A stretch of 64,000 nucleotides of DNA from Heliopora coerulea (lineage: Eukaryota; Cnidaria; Anthozoa; Scleralcyonacea; Helioporidae): assembly GCA_030142905.1 (NCBI GenBank), contig JASJOG010000078.1, forward strand, positions 186,001 through 250,000, in the 5' to 3' direction. The translations under genes were made by a program, and so were the position numbers. A model generated the notes under the pieces. It searched no databases. It saw nothing but the letters and a program-made list of their open reading frames with translations, and was not told where the DNA came from. Positions 1 to 14,311 of the stretch are shown here, in pieces. Each line of letters opens with the position of its first letter. Positions within the stretch are counted from its first letter, which is position 1.

Positions 1-3000
1 ACATCATGAAAAAAATCGATTTTCGTCGATTTGACGATTTGCTGTAAACTTTTCTTCAACTCGTCAAAAACGCTTAATCTCGTTGGGGATAAGACGATTA
101 CTAAAACGAACTGTGAAACAGCTGTGGCTTAAGTTTGTTGCATTGGTCGAATATTTGCAAAAACTCGTCAATCGGTTTAAAATGATCTTTTCGGGTCAGA
201 GAAGAGAATAAAAGCATTAGTTGATTGATTCGAGAAGTACTTACGAAAATATGGCAATGGTTAAAAATTGGACAATTAAGCCTTATATACGCATAAAAGC
301 CAGAATATGGTAAGATTTAGTTAAACACCAAATAGTTGTAGGAAACTTTTCAAATACTTCTAAATTGTTCTCCTCCACCCAAATGTCATGAAACAAATCG
401 ATTTTCGTCGATTTGACGATTTGCTGTGAAAATTTCTCCAACTCGTCAAAAACGCTTTATCTCGTCGAAATAAGACGATTACTAAAACGAACTGTGAAAC
501 AGTTGTGGCTTAAGTTAGTTGCATTCGTCGAATATTTGCAAAAACTCGTCAATCCGTTTAAAATGATCTTTTCAGGTCAGAGAAGAGAATAAAAGCATTA
601 GTTGATCGATTCGAGAAGTACTTGCGAAAATATGGCAATGTTTAAAAATTGGACAATTAAGCCTTATATACGCATAAAAGCCAGAATATAGTAAGATTTA
701 GTTAAACACCAAATAGTTGTAGGAAACTTTCCAAATACTTCTAAGTTGTTCTCCTCCACCCAAACATCATTAAACAAATCGATTTTCGTCGATATAACGA
801 TTTGCTGTAAAAATTTCTCCAACTCGTCAAAAACGCTTTATCTCGTCGGGATAAGACGATTACTAAAACGAACTGTGAAACAGTTGTGTTTTAAGTTTGT
901 TGCATTGGTCGAATATTTGCAAAAACTCGTCAATCGGTTTAAAATGATCTTTTCGGGTCAGAGAAGAGAATAAAAGCATTAGTTGATTGATTCGATAAGT
1001 ACTTGCGAAAATATGGCAATGTTTAAAAATTGGACAATTAAGCCTTATATACGCCTAAAAGCCAGAAGTATGCCTAGAATTGGTTAAACACCAAATAGTT
1101 GTAGGAAACTTTCCAAATACTTCTAAATTGTTCTCCTCCACCCAAATGTCATGAAACAAATCGATTTTCGTCGATTTGACGATTTGCTGTGAAAATTTCT
1201 CCAACTCGTCAAAAACGCTTTATCTCGTCGAAATAAGACGATTACTAAAACGAACTGTAAAACAGTTGTGGCTTAAGTTTGTTGCATTGGTCGAACGTTT
1301 CCCAAAACTCGTCAATCGGTTTAAAATGATCTTTTCAGGTCAGAGAAGAGAATAAAAGCATTAGTTGATTGATTCGAGAAATACTTGCGAAAATATGGCA
1401 ATGTTTAAAAATTGGACAATTAAGCCTTATATACGCATAAAAGCCAGAATATGGTAAGATTTAGTTAAACACCAAATAGTTCTAGGAAACTTTCCAAATA
1501 CTTCTAAATTGTTCTCCTCCACCCAAACATCATGAAACAAATCGATTTTCGTCGATTTGACAATTTCCTATAAAAATTTCTCCAACTCGTCAAAAACGTT
1601 TTATCTCGTCGAAATAAGACGATTACTAAAACGAACTGTGAAACAGTTGTGGCTTAAGTTTGTTGCATTGGTCGAATGTTTCCCAAAACTCGTCAATCGG
1701 TTTAAAATGATCTTTTCGGGTCAGAGAAGAGAATAAAAGCATTAGTTGATTGATTCGAGAAGTACTTGCGAAAATATGGCAATGTTTAAAAATTGGACAA
1801 TTAAGCCTTATATACGCATAAAAGCCAGAATATGGTAAGATTTAGTTAAACACCAAATAATTGTAGGAAACTTTCCAAATCCTTCTAAATTGTTCTCATC
1901 CACCCAAACATCATGAAACAAATCGATTTTCGTCGATTTGACGATTTGCTGTGAAAATTTCCCCAACTCGTCAAAAACTTTTAATCTCGTCGGGATAAGA
2001 CGATTACTAAAACGAACTGTGAAACAGTTGTGGCTTAAGTTTGTTGCATTGGTCGAATGTTTCACAAAACTCGTCAATCGGTTTAAAATGATCTTTTCGG
2101 GTCAGAGAAGAGAATAAAAGCATTAGTTGATTGATTCGAGAAGTACTTGCGAAAATATGGCAATGTTTAAAAATTGGACAATTAAGCCTTATATACGCAT
2201 AAAAGCCAGAATATGGTAAGATTTAGTTAAACACCAAATAGTTGTAAGAAACTTTCCAAATACTTCTAAATTGTTCTCATCCACCCAAACATCATGAAAC
2301 AAATCGATTTTCGTCGATTTGACGATTTGCTGTTAAAATTTCTCCAACTCGTCAAAAACGTTTTATCTCGTCGGGATAAGACGATTACTAAAACGAACTG
2401 TGAAACAGTTGTGGCTTAATTTTATTGCATTGGTCGAATATTTGCAAAAACTCGTCAATCGGTTTAAAATGATCTTTTCGGGTCAGAGAAGAGAATAAAA
2501 GCATTAGTTGATTTATTCGAGAAGTACTTGCGAAAATATGGCAATGTTTAAAAATTGGACAATTAAGCCTTATATACGCATAAAAGCCAGAATATGGTAA
2601 GATTTAGTTACACACCAAATAGTTGGAAGAAACTTTCCAAATACTTCTAAATTGTTCTCCTCCACCCAAACATCATGAAACAAATCGATTTTCGTCGATT
2701 TGACGATTTGCTGTTAAAATTTCTCCAACTCGTCAAAAACGCTTTATCTCGTCGGGATAAGACGATTACTAAAACGAACTGTGAAACAGTTGTGGCTTAA
2801 GTTTGTTGCATTGGTCGAATATTTTCAAAAACTCGTCAATTGGTTAAAAATGATCTTTTCGGGTCAGAGAAGAGAATAAAAGCATTAGTTGATTGATTCG
2901 AGAAGTACTTGCGAAAATATGGCAATGTTTAAAAATTGGACAATTAAGCCTTATATACGCCTAAAAGCCAGAAGTATGCCTAGAATTGGTTAAACAACAA

Positions 3001-5340
3001 ATAGGTGTAGGAAACTTTCCAAATACTTCTAAATTGTTCTCCTACACCCAAATGTCATGAAACAAATCGATTTTCGTCGATTTTACGATTTGCTGTTAAA
3101 ATTTCTCCAACTCGTCAAAAACGTTTTATCTCGTCGGGATAAGACGATTACTAAAACGAACTGTGAAACAGTTGTGGCTTAAGTTTGTTGCATTGGTCGA
3201 ATATTTGCAAAAACTCGTCAATCGGTTTAAAATGATCTTTACGGGTCAGAGAAGAGAATAAAAGCATTAGTTGATCGATTCGAGAAGTACTTGCGAAAAT
3301 ATGGCAATGTTTAAAAATTGGACAATTAAACCTTATATACGGATAAAAGCCAGAATATGGTAAGATTTAGTTAAACACCAAATAGTTGTAGGAAACTTTC
3401 CAAATACTTCTAAATTGTTCTCCTCCACCCAAACATCATGAAACAAATCGATTTTCGTCGATTTGACGATTTGCTGTGAAAATTTCTCCAACTCGTCAAA
3501 AACGCTTTATCTCGTCGAAATAAGACGATTACTAAAACGAACTGTAAAACTGTTGTGGCTTAAGTTTGTTGCATTGGTCGAATGTTTCGCAAAACTCGTC
3601 AATCGGTTTAAAATGATCTTTTCGGGTCAGAGAAGAGAATAAAAGTATTAGTTGATTGATTCGAGAAGTACTTGCGAAAATATGGCAATGTTTAAAAATT
3701 GGACAATTAAGCCTTATATACGCATAAAAGCCAGAATATGGTAAGATTTATTTAAACACCAAATAGTTGTAAGAAACTTTTCAAATACTTCTAAATTGTT
3801 CTCCTCCACCCAAACATCATGAAACAAATCGATTTTCGTCGAATTGACTATTTGCTGTTAAAATTTCTCCAACTCGTCAAAAAAGCTTTATCTCGTCGAA
3901 ATAAGACGATTACTAAAACGAACTGTGAAAATGTTGTGGCTTAAGTTAGTTGCATTTGTCGAATATTTGCAAAAACTCGTCAATCGGTTTTAAATGACCT
4001 TCTCGGGTCAGAGAAGAGAATAAAAGCATTAGTTGATTGATTCGAGAAGTACTTGCGAAAATATGGCAATGTTTAAAAATTGGACAATTAAGCCTTATAT
4101 ACGCCTAAAAGCCAGAAGTATGCCTAGAATTGGTTAAACACCAAATAGTTGTAGGAAACTTTCCAAATACTTCTAAATTGTTCTCCTCCACCCAAATATC
4201 ATGAAACAAATCGATTTTCGTCGATTTGACGATTTGCTGTGAAAATTTCCCCTACTCGTCAAAAACGCTTTATCTCGTCGAAATAAGAAGATTACTAAAA
4301 CGAACTGTGAAACAGTTGTGGCTTAAGTTTGTTGCATTGGTCGAATATTTTCAAAAACTCGTCAATCGGTTTAAAATGATCTTTTCGGGTCAGAGAAGAG
4401 AATAAAAGCATTAGTTGTTCGATTCGAGAAGTACTTGCGAAAATATGGCAATGTTTAAAAATTGGACAATTAAGCCTTATATACGCATAAAAGCCAGAAT
4501 ATGGTAAGATTTAGTTAAACACCAAATTGGTGTAGGAAACTTTCCAAATACTTCTAAATTGTTCTCCTCCACTAAAACATAATGAAAAAAATCGAATTTC
4601 GTCGATTTGACGATTTGCTGTAAAAATTTCTCCAACTCGTCAAAAACGCTTTATCTCGTCGGGATAAGACGATTACTAAAACGAACTGTGAAACAGTTGT
4701 GGCTTAAGTTTGTTGCATTGGTCGAATGTTTCCCAAAACTCGTCAATCGGTTAAAAATGATCTTTTCGGGTCAGAGAAGAGAATAAAAGCATTAGTTTTT
4801 CGATTCGAGAAGTACTTGCGAAAATATGGCAATGTTTAAAAATTGGACAATTAAGCCTTATATACGCATAAAAGCCAGAATATGGTAAGATTTAGTTAAA
4901 CACCAAATAGTTGTAGGAAACTTTCCAAATACTTCTAAATTGTTTTCCTCCACCCAAACATCATGAAACAAATCGATTTTCGTCGATATGACGATTTGCT
5001 GTTAAAATTTCTCCAACTCGTTAAAAACGCTTTATCTCGTCGGGATAAGACGATTACTAAAACGAACTGTGAAACAGTTGTGGTTTAAGTTTGTTGCATT
5101 GGTCGAATATTTGCAAAAACTCGTCAATCGGTTTAAAATGATCTTTTCGGGTCAGAGAAGAGAATAAAAGCATTAGTTGATTGATTCGAGAAGTACTTGC
5201 GAAAATATGGCAATGTTTAAAAATTGGACAATTAAGCCTTATATACGCCAAAAGCCAGAAGTATGCCTGGAATTGGTTAAACACCAAATAGTTGTAGGAA
5301 ACTTTCCAAATACTTCTAAATTGTTCTCCTCCACCCAAAC
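1..5340 (+). repeat. Block P, copy 1 (about 14 units), recurs at 20.2-30.1 kb
   Basis: About 14 units carry rare variants found again 20-25 kb downstream in the same order. Examples are cagctgtgg (119), cattaaac (near 769), tcgaacgttt (1291), gacaatttcctata (near 1558), gatttattcg (2510), cctacaccca (3041), tttacggg (near 3239), gactatttgctg (near 3844), gaccttctcggg (near 3997), aagaagatta (near 4287) and cgccaaaagcc (near 5247). The first unit has one extra base (tcgttgggg). No coding or non-satellite sequence is present. Confidence 0.9.
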
Positions 5341-8300
5341 ATCATGAAACAAATCGATTTTCGTCGATTTGACGATTTGCTGTGAAAATTTCTCCAACTC
5401 GTCAAAAACGCTTTATCTCGTCGAAATAAGACGATTACTAAAACGAACTGTAAAACTGTTGTGGCTTAAGTTTGTTGCATTGGTCGAATGTTTCCCAAAA
5501 CTCGTCAATCGGTTTAAAATGATCTTTTCGAGTCAGAGAAGAGAATAAAAGCATTAGTTGATTGATTCGAGAAATACTTGCGAAAATATGGCAATGTTTA
5601 AAAATTGGACAATTAAGTCTTATATACGCATAAAAGCCAGAATATGGTAAGATTTAGTTAAACACCAAATAGTTCTAGGAAACTTTCCAAATACTTCTAA
5701 ATTGTTCTCCTCCACCCAAACATCATGAAACAAATCGATTTTTGTCGATTTGACAATTTCCTGTAAAAATTTCTCCAACTCGTCAAAAACGCTTTATCTC
5801 GTCGAAATAAGACGATTACTAAAACGAACTGTGAAACAGTTGTGGCTTAAGTTTGTTGCATTGGTCGAATATTTGCATAAAACTCGTCAATCGGTTTAAA
5901 ATGATCTTTTCGGGTCAGAGAAGAGAATAAAAGCATTAGTTGATTGATTCGAGAAGTACTTGCGAAAATATGGCAATGTTTAAAAATTGGACAATTAAGC
6001 CTTATATACGCCTAAAAGCCAGAAGTATGCCTAGAATTGGTTAAACACCAAATAGGTGTAGGAAACTTTCCAAATACTTCTAAATTGTTCTCCTCCACCC
6101 AAATGTCATGAAACAAATCGATTTTCGTCGATTTGACGATTTGCTGTGAAAATTACTCCAACTCGTCAAAAACACTTTATCTCGTCGAAATAAGACGATT
6201 ACTAAAACGAACTGTGAAACAGTTGTCGCTTAAGTTAGTTGCATTGGTTGAATATTTTCAAAAACTCGTCAATCGGTTTAAAATGATCTTTTCAGGTCAG
6301 AGAAGAGAATAAAAGCATTAGTTGATTGATTCGAGAAGTACTTGCGAAAATATGGCAATGTTTAAAAATTGGACAATTAAGCCTTATATACGCCTAAAAG
6401 CCAGAAGTATGCCTAGAATTGGTTAAACACCAAATAGGTGTAGGAAACTTTCCAAATACTTCTAAATTGTTCTCCTCCACCCAAATGTCATGAAACAAAT
6501 CGATTTTCGTCGATTTGACGATTTGCTGTGAAAATTACTCCAACTCGTCAAAAACACTTTATCTCGTCGAAATAAGACGATTACTAAAACGAACTGTGAA
6601 ACAGTTGTCGCTTAAGTTAGTTGCATTGGTCGAATATTTTCAAAAACTCGTCAATCGGTTTAAATTGATCCTTTCGGGTCAGAGAAGAGAATAAAAGTAT
6701 TAGTTGATTGATTCGAGAAGTACTTGCGAAAATATGGCAATGTTTAAAAATTGGACAATTAAGCCTTATATACGCCTAAAAGCCAGAAGTATGCCTAGAA
6801 TTGGTTAAACACCAAATAGTTGTAGGAAACTTTCCAAATACTTCTAAATTGTTCTCCTCCACCCAAATGTCATGAAACAAATCGATTTTCGTCGATTTGA
6901 CGATTTGCTGTAAAAATTTCTCCAACTCGTCAAAAACGCTTTATCTCGTCGGGATAAGACGATTACTAAAACGAACTGTGAAACAGTTGTGGCTTAAAGT
7001 AGTTGCATTCGTCGAATATTTGCAAAAACTCGTCAATCGGTTTAAAATGATCTTTTCAGGTCAGAGAAGAGAATAAAAGCATTAGTTGATTGATTCGAGA
7101 AGTACTTGCGAAAATATGGCAATGTTTAAAAATTGGACAATTAAACCTTATATACGCATAAAAGCCAGAATATGGTAAGAATTAGTTAAATACCAAATAG
7201 TTGTAGGAAACTTTCCAAATACTTCTAAATTGTTCTCCTCCACCCAAACATCATGAAACAAATCGATTTTCGTCGATTTGACGATTTGATGTGAAAATTT
7301 CTCCAACTCGTCAAAAACGCTTTATCTCGTCGAAATAAGACGATTACTGAAACGAACTGTGAAACAGTTGTGGCTTAAGTTAGTTGCATTGGTTGAATAT
7401 TTGCAAAAACTCGTCAATCGGTTTAAAATGATCTTTTCAGGTCAGAGAAGAGAATAAAAGCATTAGTTGATTGATTCGAGAAGTACTTGCGAAAATATGG
7501 CAATGTTTAAAAATTGGACAATTAAGCCTTATATACGCATAAAAGCCAGAAGTATGCCTAGAATTGGTTAAACACCAAATAGGTGTAGGAAACTTTCCAA
7601 ATACTTCTAAATTGTTCTCCTCCACCCAAATGTCATGAAACAAATCGATTTTCGTCGATTTGACGATTTGCTGTGAAAATTTCCCCTACTCGTCAAGAAC
7701 GCTTTATCTCGTCGAAATAAGATGATTACAAAAACGAACTGTGAAACAGTTGTGGCTTAAGTTAGTTGAATTGGTCGAATATTTTCAAAAACTCGTCAAT
7801 CGGTTTAAATTGATCCTTTCGGGTCAGAGAAGGGAATAAAAGTATTAGTTGATTGATTCGAGAAGTACTTGCGAAAATATGGCAATGTTTAAAAATTGGA
7901 CAATTAAGCCTTATATACGCATAAAAGCCAGAATATGGTAAGATTTAGTTAAACACCAAATAGTTGTAGGAAACTTTCCAAATACTTCTAAATAGTTCTC
8001 CTCCACCCAAATGTCATGAAACAAATCGATTTTCGTCGATTTGACGATTTGCTGTAAAAATTTCTCCAACTCGTCAAAAACGCTTTATCTCGTCGGGATA
8101 AGACGATTACTAAAACGAACTGTGAAACAGTTGTGGCTTAAGTTTGTTGCATTGGTCGAATGTTTCCCAAAACTCGTCAATCGGTTTAAAATGATCTTTT
8201 CGGGTCAGAGAAGAGAATAAAAGCATTAGTTTATCGATTCGAGAAGTATTTGCGAAAATATGGCAATGTTTAAAAATTTGACAATTAAGCCTTATATAAG

Positions 8301-8844
8301 CATAAAAGCCAGAATATGGTTAGATATGTTTGAACATCAAATAGGTATAGGAAACTTTCCAAATACTTCTAAATTGTTCTCCTCAACCCAAACATCATGA
8401 AACAAACCGATTTTCGTCGATATGACGATTTGCTGTAAAAATTTCTCCAACTCGTCAAAAACGCTTTATCTCGTCGGGATAAGACGATTACTAAAACGAA
8501 CTGTGAAACAGTTGTGGTTTAAGTTTGTTGCATTGGTCGAATATTTTCAAAAACTCGTCAATCGGTTTAAAATGATCTTTTCGGGTCAGAGAAGAGAATA
8601 AAAGCATTAGTTGATTGATTCGAGAAGTACTTGCGAAAATATGGCAATGTTTAAAAATTGGACAATTAAGCTTTATATACGCCTAAAAGCCAGAATATGG
8701 TAAGAATTAGTTAAACACCAAATAGTTGTAGGAAACTTTCCAAATACTTCTAAATTGTTCTCCTCCACCCAAACATCATGAAACAAATCGATTTTCGTCG
8801 ATTTGACGATTTGCTGTAAACATTTCTCCAACTCGTCAAAAACG
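5341..8844 (+). repeat. Mixed satellite segment with beta/gamma and a C-tail unit
   Basis: About nine units. Two consecutive units at 6.0-6.7 kb carry cagttgtcgctt and gtgaaaattactcc and match 32.3-33.0 kb at a shift of 26,312 bp. A unit with ttaaagtagttgc (near 6996) is followed by a beta unit (tail 7437-7643) and a gamma unit (cccctact, near 7680). A C-tail unit lies at 8315. The beta, gamma, then C order recurs with beta at 14302 and at 40614. Confidence 0.85.
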
Positions 8845-11514
8845 CTTTATCTCGTCGAAATAAGACGATTACTAAAACGAACTGTGAAACAGTTGTGGCT
8901 TAAGTTAGTTGCATTGGTTGAATATTTGCAAAAACTCGTCAATCGGTTTAAAATGATCTTTTCAGGTCAGAGAAGAGAATAAAAGCATTAGTTGATTGAT
9001 TCGAGAAGTACTTGCGAAAATATGGCAATGTTTAAAAATTGGACAATTAAGCCTTATATACGCATAAAAGCCAGAAGTATGCCTAGAATTGGTTAAACAC
9101 CAAATAGGTGTAGGAAACTTTCCAAATACTTCTAAATTGTTCTCCTCCACCCAAATGTCATGAAACAAATCGATTTTCGTCGATTTGACGATTTGCTGTG
9201 AAAATTTCCCCTACTCGTCAAAAACGCTTTATCTTGTCGAAATAAGATGATTACTAAAACGAACTGTGAAACAGTTGTGGCTTAAGTTAGTTGCATTGGT
9301 CGAATATTTTCAAAAACTCGTCAATCGGTTTAAATTGATCCTTTTGGGTCAGAGAAGAGAATAAAATCATTAGTTGATTGATTCGAGAATTACTTGCAAA
9401 AATATGGCAATGTTTAAAAATTGGACAATTAAGCCTTATATACGCATAAAAGCCAGAATATGGTAAGATTTAGTTAAACACCAAATAGTTGTAGGAAACT
9501 TTCCAAATACTTCTAAATTGTTCTCCTCCACCCAAATGTCATGAAACAAATCGACTTTCGTCGATTTGACGATTTGCTGTAAAAATTTCTACAACTCGTC
9601 AAAAACGCTTTATCTCGTCGAAATAAGACGATTACTAAAACGAACTGTGAAACAGTTGTGGCTTAAGTTAGTTGCATTGGTCGAATGTTTCCCAAAACTC
9701 GTCAAACGGTTTAAAATGATCTTTTCGGGTCAGAGAAGAGAATAAAAGCATTAGTTGTTCGATTCGAGAAGAACTTGCGAAAATATGGCAATGTTTAAAA
9801 ATTGGACAATTAAGCCTTATATACGCATAAAAGCCAGAATATGGTAAGATTTAGTTAAACACCAAATAGTTGTAGGAAACTTTCCAAATACTTCTAAATT
9901 GTTCTCCTCCACCCAAATGTCATGAAACAAATCGATTTTCGTCGATTTGACAATTTCCTGTAAAAATTTCTCCAACTCGTCAAAAACGCTTTATCTCGTC
10001 GAAATAAGACGATTACTAAAACGAACTGTGAAACAGTTGTGGCTTAAGTTTGTTGCATTTGTCGAATATTTGCAAAAACTCGTCAATCGGTTTAAAATGA
10101 TCTTTTCGGGTCAGAGAAGAGAATAAAAGCATTAGTTGATTGATTCGAGAAGTACTTGCGAAAATATGGCAATGTTTAAAAATTGGACAATTAAGCCTTA
10201 TATACGCATAAAAGCCAGAATATGGTAAGATTTAGTTAAACACCAAATAGTTGTAGGAAACTTTCCAAATACTTCTAAATTGTTCTCCTCCACCCAAATG
10301 TCATGAAACAAATCGATTTTTGTCGATTTGACAATTTCCTGTAAAAATTTCTCCAACTCGTCAAAAACGCTTTATCTCGTCGAAATAAGACGATTACTAA
10401 AACGAACTGTGAAACAGTTGTGGCTTAAGTTTGTTGCATTTGTCGAATATTTGCAAAAACTCGTCAATCGGTTTAAAATGATCTTTTCGGGTCAGAGAAG
10501 AGAATAAAAGCATTAGTTGATTGATTCGAGAAGTACTTGCGAAAATATGGCAATGTTTAAAAATTGGACAATTAAGCCTTATATACGCATAAAAGCCAGA
10601 AGTATGCCTAGAATTGGTTAAACACCAAATAGGTGTATGAAACTTTCCAAATACTTCTAAATTGTTCTCCTCCACCCAAATGTCATGAAACAAATCGATT
10701 TTCGTCGATTTGACGATTTGCTGTAAAAATTTCTCCAAATCGTCAAAAACGCTTTATATCGGTCGGATAAGACGATTACTAAAACGAACTGTGAAACAGT
10801 TGTGGCTTAAGTTTGTTGCATTGGTCGAATGTTTCCCAAAACTCGTCAATCGGTTAAAAATGATCTTTTCGTGTCAGAGAAGAGAATAAAAGCATTAGTT
10901 GATCGATTCGAGAAGAACTTGCGAAAATATGGCAATGTTTAAAAATTGGACAATTAAGCCTTATATACGCATAAAAGCCAGAATATGGTAAGATTTAGTT
11001 AAACACCAAATAGTTGTAGGAAACTTTCCAAATACTTCTAAATTGTTCTCCTCCACCCAAACATCATGAAACAAATCGATTTTTGTCGATTTGACAATTT
11101 CCTGTAAAAATTTCTCCAACTCGTCAAAAACGCTTTATCTCGTCGAAATAAGACGATTACTAAAACTAACTGTGAAACAGTTGTGGCTTAAGTTTGTTGC
11201 ATTTGTCGAATATTTGCAAAAACTCGTCAATCGGTTTAAAATGATCTTTTCGGGTCAGAGAAGAGAATAAAAGCATTAGTTGATTGATTCGAGAAGTACT
11301 TGCGAAAATATGGCAATGTTTAAAAATTGGACAATTAAGCCTTATATACGCATAAAAGCCAGAAGTATGCCTAGAATTGGTTAAACACCAAATAGGTGTA
11401 GGAAACTTTCCAAATACTTCTAAATTGTTCTCCTCCACCCAAATGTCATGAAACAAATCGATTTTCGTCGATTTGACGATTTGCTGTGAAAATTACTCCA
11501 ACTCGTCAAAAACA
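8845..11514 (+). repeat. 7-unit higher-order repeat, copy 1 (2,670 bp)
   Basis: Line-by-line comparison with the sequence 2,670 bp downstream showed no difference. Private variants occur in both copies: cttttgggtc and ataaaatcat (9331-9380), gagaattacttgc, gtcaaacgg (near 9703), gttgttcgattc with gaacttgcg (9757-9780), aggtgtatga (near 10631), tatatcggtcgg (near 10756), tcgtgtcag (near 10869) and aaaactaac (11163). Identity begins at 8845; at 8844 the copies have g and a. The unit contains beta and gamma units and B-tailed units. Confidence 0.92.
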
Positions 11515-14311
11515 CTTTATCTCGTCGAAATAAGACGATTACTAAAACGAACTGTGAAACAGTTGTGGCTTAAGTTAGTTGCATTGGTTGAATATTTGCA
11601 AAAACTCGTCAATCGGTTTAAAATGATCTTTTCAGGTCAGAGAAGAGAATAAAAGCATTAGTTGATTGATTCGAGAAGTACTTGCGAAAATATGGCAATG
11701 TTTAAAAATTGGACAATTAAGCCTTATATACGCATAAAAGCCAGAAGTATGCCTAGAATTGGTTAAACACCAAATAGGTGTAGGAAACTTTCCAAATACT
11801 TCTAAATTGTTCTCCTCCACCCAAATGTCATGAAACAAATCGATTTTCGTCGATTTGACGATTTGCTGTGAAAATTTCCCCTACTCGTCAAAAACGCTTT
11901 ATCTTGTCGAAATAAGATGATTACTAAAACGAACTGTGAAACAGTTGTGGCTTAAGTTAGTTGCATTGGTCGAATATTTTCAAAAACTCGTCAATCGGTT
12001 TAAATTGATCCTTTTGGGTCAGAGAAGAGAATAAAATCATTAGTTGATTGATTCGAGAATTACTTGCAAAAATATGGCAATGTTTAAAAATTGGACAATT
12101 AAGCCTTATATACGCATAAAAGCCAGAATATGGTAAGATTTAGTTAAACACCAAATAGTTGTAGGAAACTTTCCAAATACTTCTAAATTGTTCTCCTCCA
12201 CCCAAATGTCATGAAACAAATCGACTTTCGTCGATTTGACGATTTGCTGTAAAAATTTCTACAACTCGTCAAAAACGCTTTATCTCGTCGAAATAAGACG
12301 ATTACTAAAACGAACTGTGAAACAGTTGTGGCTTAAGTTAGTTGCATTGGTCGAATGTTTCCCAAAACTCGTCAAACGGTTTAAAATGATCTTTTCGGGT
12401 CAGAGAAGAGAATAAAAGCATTAGTTGTTCGATTCGAGAAGAACTTGCGAAAATATGGCAATGTTTAAAAATTGGACAATTAAGCCTTATATACGCATAA
12501 AAGCCAGAATATGGTAAGATTTAGTTAAACACCAAATAGTTGTAGGAAACTTTCCAAATACTTCTAAATTGTTCTCCTCCACCCAAATGTCATGAAACAA
12601 ATCGATTTTCGTCGATTTGACAATTTCCTGTAAAAATTTCTCCAACTCGTCAAAAACGCTTTATCTCGTCGAAATAAGACGATTACTAAAACGAACTGTG
12701 AAACAGTTGTGGCTTAAGTTTGTTGCATTTGTCGAATATTTGCAAAAACTCGTCAATCGGTTTAAAATGATCTTTTCGGGTCAGAGAAGAGAATAAAAGC
12801 ATTAGTTGATTGATTCGAGAAGTACTTGCGAAAATATGGCAATGTTTAAAAATTGGACAATTAAGCCTTATATACGCATAAAAGCCAGAATATGGTAAGA
12901 TTTAGTTAAACACCAAATAGTTGTAGGAAACTTTCCAAATACTTCTAAATTGTTCTCCTCCACCCAAATGTCATGAAACAAATCGATTTTTGTCGATTTG
13001 ACAATTTCCTGTAAAAATTTCTCCAACTCGTCAAAAACGCTTTATCTCGTCGAAATAAGACGATTACTAAAACGAACTGTGAAACAGTTGTGGCTTAAGT
13101 TTGTTGCATTTGTCGAATATTTGCAAAAACTCGTCAATCGGTTTAAAATGATCTTTTCGGGTCAGAGAAGAGAATAAAAGCATTAGTTGATTGATTCGAG
13201 AAGTACTTGCGAAAATATGGCAATGTTTAAAAATTGGACAATTAAGCCTTATATACGCATAAAAGCCAGAAGTATGCCTAGAATTGGTTAAACACCAAAT
13301 AGGTGTATGAAACTTTCCAAATACTTCTAAATTGTTCTCCTCCACCCAAATGTCATGAAACAAATCGATTTTCGTCGATTTGACGATTTGCTGTAAAAAT
13401 TTCTCCAAATCGTCAAAAACGCTTTATATCGGTCGGATAAGACGATTACTAAAACGAACTGTGAAACAGTTGTGGCTTAAGTTTGTTGCATTGGTCGAAT
13501 GTTTCCCAAAACTCGTCAATCGGTTAAAAATGATCTTTTCGTGTCAGAGAAGAGAATAAAAGCATTAGTTGATCGATTCGAGAAGAACTTGCGAAAATAT
13601 GGCAATGTTTAAAAATTGGACAATTAAGCCTTATATACGCATAAAAGCCAGAATATGGTAAGATTTAGTTAAACACCAAATAGTTGTAGGAAACTTTCCA
13701 AATACTTCTAAATTGTTCTCCTCCACCCAAACATCATGAAACAAATCGATTTTTGTCGATTTGACAATTTCCTGTAAAAATTTCTCCAACTCGTCAAAAA
13801 CGCTTTATCTCGTCGAAATAAGACGATTACTAAAACTAACTGTGAAACAGTTGTGGCTTAAGTTTGTTGCATTTGTCGAATATTTGCAAAAACTCGTCAA
13901 TCGGTTTAAAATGATCTTTTCGGGTCAGAGAAGAGAATAAAAGCATTAGTTGATTGATTCGAGAAGTACTTGCGAAAATATGGCAATGTTTAAAAATTGG
14001 ACAATTAAGCCTTATATACGCATAAAAGCCAGAAGTATGCCTAGAATTGGTTAAACACCAAATAGGTGTAGGAAACTTTCCAAATACTTCTAAATTGTTC
14101 TCCTCCACCCAAATGTCATGAAACAAATCGATTTTCGTCGATTTGACGATTTGCTGTGAAAATTACTCCAACTCGTCAAAAACACTTTATCTCGTCGAAA
14201 TAAGACGATTACTAAAACGAACTGTGAAACAGTTGTGGCTTAAGTTAGTTGCATTGGTTGAATATTTGCAAAAACTCGTCAATCGGTTTAAAATGATCTT
14301 TTCAGGTCAGA
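11515..14311 (+). repeat. 7-unit higher-order repeat, copy 2 (2,670 bp plus 127 bp of continued identity)
   Basis: This directly follows copy 1 and repeats all its private variants at +2,670. Identity ends at 14312, where a g to t change (cagataag) is followed by gccaaaatatgg. The next gamma unit then belongs to a different class (tcaagaacgc, ttacaaaaac). The two copies together show about 2.8 kb of apparent perfect identity, so the duplication is either very recent or, less likely, an assembly error that collapsed or copied reads. Confidence 0.92.

Noticed and set aside
394..415. CRISPR-like direct repeats with dyad symmetry
   Set aside because: The intervals are themselves repeated satellite, not unique spacers, and the period is 381 bp. 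There are no cas genes.
746..973. Plus-strand 75-codon open frame, repeated at 21340-21567 and 22103-22330
   Set aside because: It starts at TTG and exists only because catcattaaac replaces catcatgaaac in three related units. It is closed in the other units, so it is not a gene.
10397..10738. Recurrent minus-strand open frames of 60-113 codons (also for example at 13067-13408, 17263-17604, 35564-35905, 50442-50783, 51585-51926)
   Set aside because: They are the same stretch of satellite read again and again. Those I checked open at TTG, not ATG. They are broken by stops in most other units and show no recognisable domain. Their changes do not look codon-constrained, and the 382-bp B units shift the frame. 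They are chance open frames in a repeat.
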